Source: Pseudomonadota bacterium (GTDB lineage Bacteria; Pseudomonadota; Gammaproteobacteria; Pseudomonadales; Pseudohongiellaceae). From it: a stretch of DNA of 6,030 nucleotides. The position numbers were made by a program, and so were the translations under genes. Positions 5,255 through 6,030 of this stretch are shown here, piece after piece (within the stretch, counting starts at the first letter, position 1; the number at the start of each line of letters is the position of its first letter). The notes below the pieces were generated by a model. That model searched no databases. It had not been told where the DNA came from and saw only the letters and a program-made list of their open reading frames with translations. Location of the stretch: contig JADFOC010000181.1 of NCBI GenBank assembly GCA_022563075.1, forward strand, positions 1 through 6,030, written 5' to 3'.

Positions 5255-5740
5255 CTACGCGTTCTGCCATACCGCATAGTTCACCTGGCCTGCCAAGCCA
5301 GCCGTGCGGGGCCCAACAATCGCCTGGTATTCTGGGGAACTTGCCATCTGCAGTAGAGTCGCCGGAGTTGGATACTCCACCAGTGCAATCGCATCCCAAT
5401 CGGCATTACCCAATAAGCACATCGCGGTCTGGCTGGAGAACAACAGTCTACCCCCCAGGCTCTCGATTATGGGAATGACCGCTGCGCTGTATTTGGCGTA
5501 TTCAGCGGCGCCACCGTCGGGTTTGAATTTTAGTAGATTTACCATTACTACCGGCCGCTGGGGGAGTGCCATAAATGCCTGCGCTTGTTCTGGTGTCGGT
5601 GCCATCGCGTTGATCTCGACTACATGGGCATTGGCGTCCTGGCTGAAGCCCAGTCCGGCTAGGGCGGCTATACCGGCGCTGCTGGCGGCGGCGGAGTTCA
5701 GGAACGTTCGTCTAGATACTTTCTTGTTGTTCTCATTCAT
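5255..5740 (-). CDS. Tat-exported DUF1330-domain protein
   Basis: 161 aa, ATG 5740 with GAGGG 9 nt upstream. The N-terminus has a twin-arginine signal, SRRTFL (9-14), then an Ala/Gly-rich hydrophobic stretch (16-32) and a likely cleavage after DANA (residue 38), so the mature protein should be periplasmic. The rest is a DUF1330 domain (about 62-158): RPVVMVNLLKFKPDG, EYAKYSAAVIPIIESLGGRL, WDAIALVEYPTPATLLQMAS and SPEYQAIVGPRTAGL are typical of this ferredoxin-like alpha/beta-barrel dimer fold. Most DUF1330 proteins are cytoplasmic and lack a signal, so Tat export is a less common variant; Tat substrates are usually folded or cofactor-containing. No catalytic role is established for the family. 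The ankyrin remnant follows 60 bp downstream. Confidence 0.88.
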   Translation of the reverse strand: MNENNKKVSRRTFLNSAAASSAGIAALAGLGFSQDANAHVVEINAMAPTPEQAQAFMALPQRPVVMVNLLKFKPDGGAAEYAKYSAAVIPIIESLGGRLLFSSQTAMCLLGNADWDAIALVEYPTPATLLQMASSPEYQAIVGPRTAGLAGQVNYAVWQNA

Positions 5741-5755
5741 TGGCTGATTCCCTCA

Positions 5756-5788
5756 CAGTGTTAATCACTGACAAGTGGTTAGTGTCGA
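5756..5788. promoter_or_regulatory. Overlapping small dyads upstream of the DUF1330 gene, possible operator
   Basis: CAGTG (5756-5760), TTAAT, CACTG (5766-5770) is a 5-5-5 dyad. It overlaps CACT (5766-5769), GACA, AGTG (5774-5777), and another AGTG follows shortly after. The cluster sits directly upstream of the GAGGG ribosome binding site, where a repressor would block transcription. No convincing -10/-35 pair could be assigned. Confidence 0.3.
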
Positions 5789-5934
5789 GTTCTGCTAATT
5801 AGCTTCTGTTGGATTATTACGACTACAGCGCGTTAAATCAAATGCTTGAAAGTACCCCGCTCTATTCTTTGGGAGCTGAGATCATCAGATGCGGAGCTTG
5901 CACAGAGAAGTGGAAAAGGAATGGCCGAATAATT

Positions 5935-6030
5935 CTAGATCAGCATTCGCTTGAAGCGAGGCTTCGCTCGCCATAACGCTACGGCCAGTAAGAGAAAGGC
6001 TATGCCCACTGGCAGCGCCGTCATTGCCAC
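5935..6030 (-). CDS. C-terminal tail of a membrane protein (5' end beyond the window)
   Basis: 31 codons are open from the right edge to TAG at 5937-5935. The peptide has one strongly hydrophobic segment, TALPVGIAFLLLAVALW, followed by a basic tail, RAKPRFKRMLI. This is a common end for an inner-membrane protein with a positive cytoplasmic tail. An ATG lies at the third codon, so a 29-aa single-helix protein is a formal alternative. Family not recognised. Confidence 0.5.
   Translation of the reverse strand: MAMTALPVGIAFLLLAVALWRAKPRFKRMLI

Noticed and set aside
5304..5747. 147-codon plus-strand frame opposite the DUF1330 gene
   Set aside because: Antisense shadow of a clearly conserved Tat/DUF1330 protein; its peptide shows no family features.
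5830..6030. Extension of the right-edge membrane protein through its TAG into the following open frame, as in a longer protein broken by a nonsense mutation
   Set aside because: The peptide after the TAG shows no hydrophobic pattern or recognisable motif continuing the protein, so a natural C-terminus is simpler.

Overview
The window looks like chromosomal DNA of a Gram-negative proteobacterium, most likely a marine or environmental gammaproteobacterium. This is inferred from the types of genes present (a MerR/MerC mercury module, a Tat-exported DUF1330 protein, an ankyrin-repeat remnant, a RimI-like GNAT), the Shine-Dalgarno sequences and the moderate base composition. No rRNA, tRNA, CRISPR array, transposase or integrase was found. 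Almost every gene lies on the minus strand; only the short merC operon is on the plus strand.

Left part (1-2450): the N-terminal part of a cyanophycin-synthetase-like ATP-grasp protein runs off the left edge (GTG start at 588). A gene-poor stretch of about 400 bases follows, holding an inverted repeat and a possible orphan coding remnant. Then come a metallo-beta-lactamase-fold protein with a heavily altered metal site (998-1603) and a GNAT acetyltransferase (1747-2223). Just upstream of the GNAT start is a 68-bp imperfect palindrome beginning GCCTAAC on the minus strand. It resembles an integron attC site, so the GNAT gene may have arrived as a cassette.

Central part (2453-4698): a compact mercury-type metal module. 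merR (minus) is divergent from a plus-strand operon of merC and a 69-aa Cys-rich GDCCVxC protein, with a 13-bp overlap between the two. The merR-merC gap holds a textbook MerR promoter (TTGATC, 19 bp, CATAAT) with a perfect 9-3-9 dyad. Facing this operon is a 313-aa multi-pass membrane protein of unknown function. Its own upstream region carries a second promoter with the same design (TTGCTT, 19 bp, TAACTT, CTGTAG/CTACAG dyad). The simplest reading is one metal-responsive MerR controlling two promoters: MerC imports or binds the metal at the inner membrane, the small thiol-rich protein handles it in the cytoplasm, and the unknown Cys/His-containing membrane protein is a third partner. No merA, merT or merP lies in the window. 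The two-promoter regulon with an uncharacterised membrane protein is the most interesting feature here.

Right part (4700-6030): an ankyrin-repeat gene broken by a frameshift, preceded by an intact Tat-exported DUF1330 protein that is probably co-transcribed with it. Last is the C-terminal tail of a membrane protein entering from the right edge.
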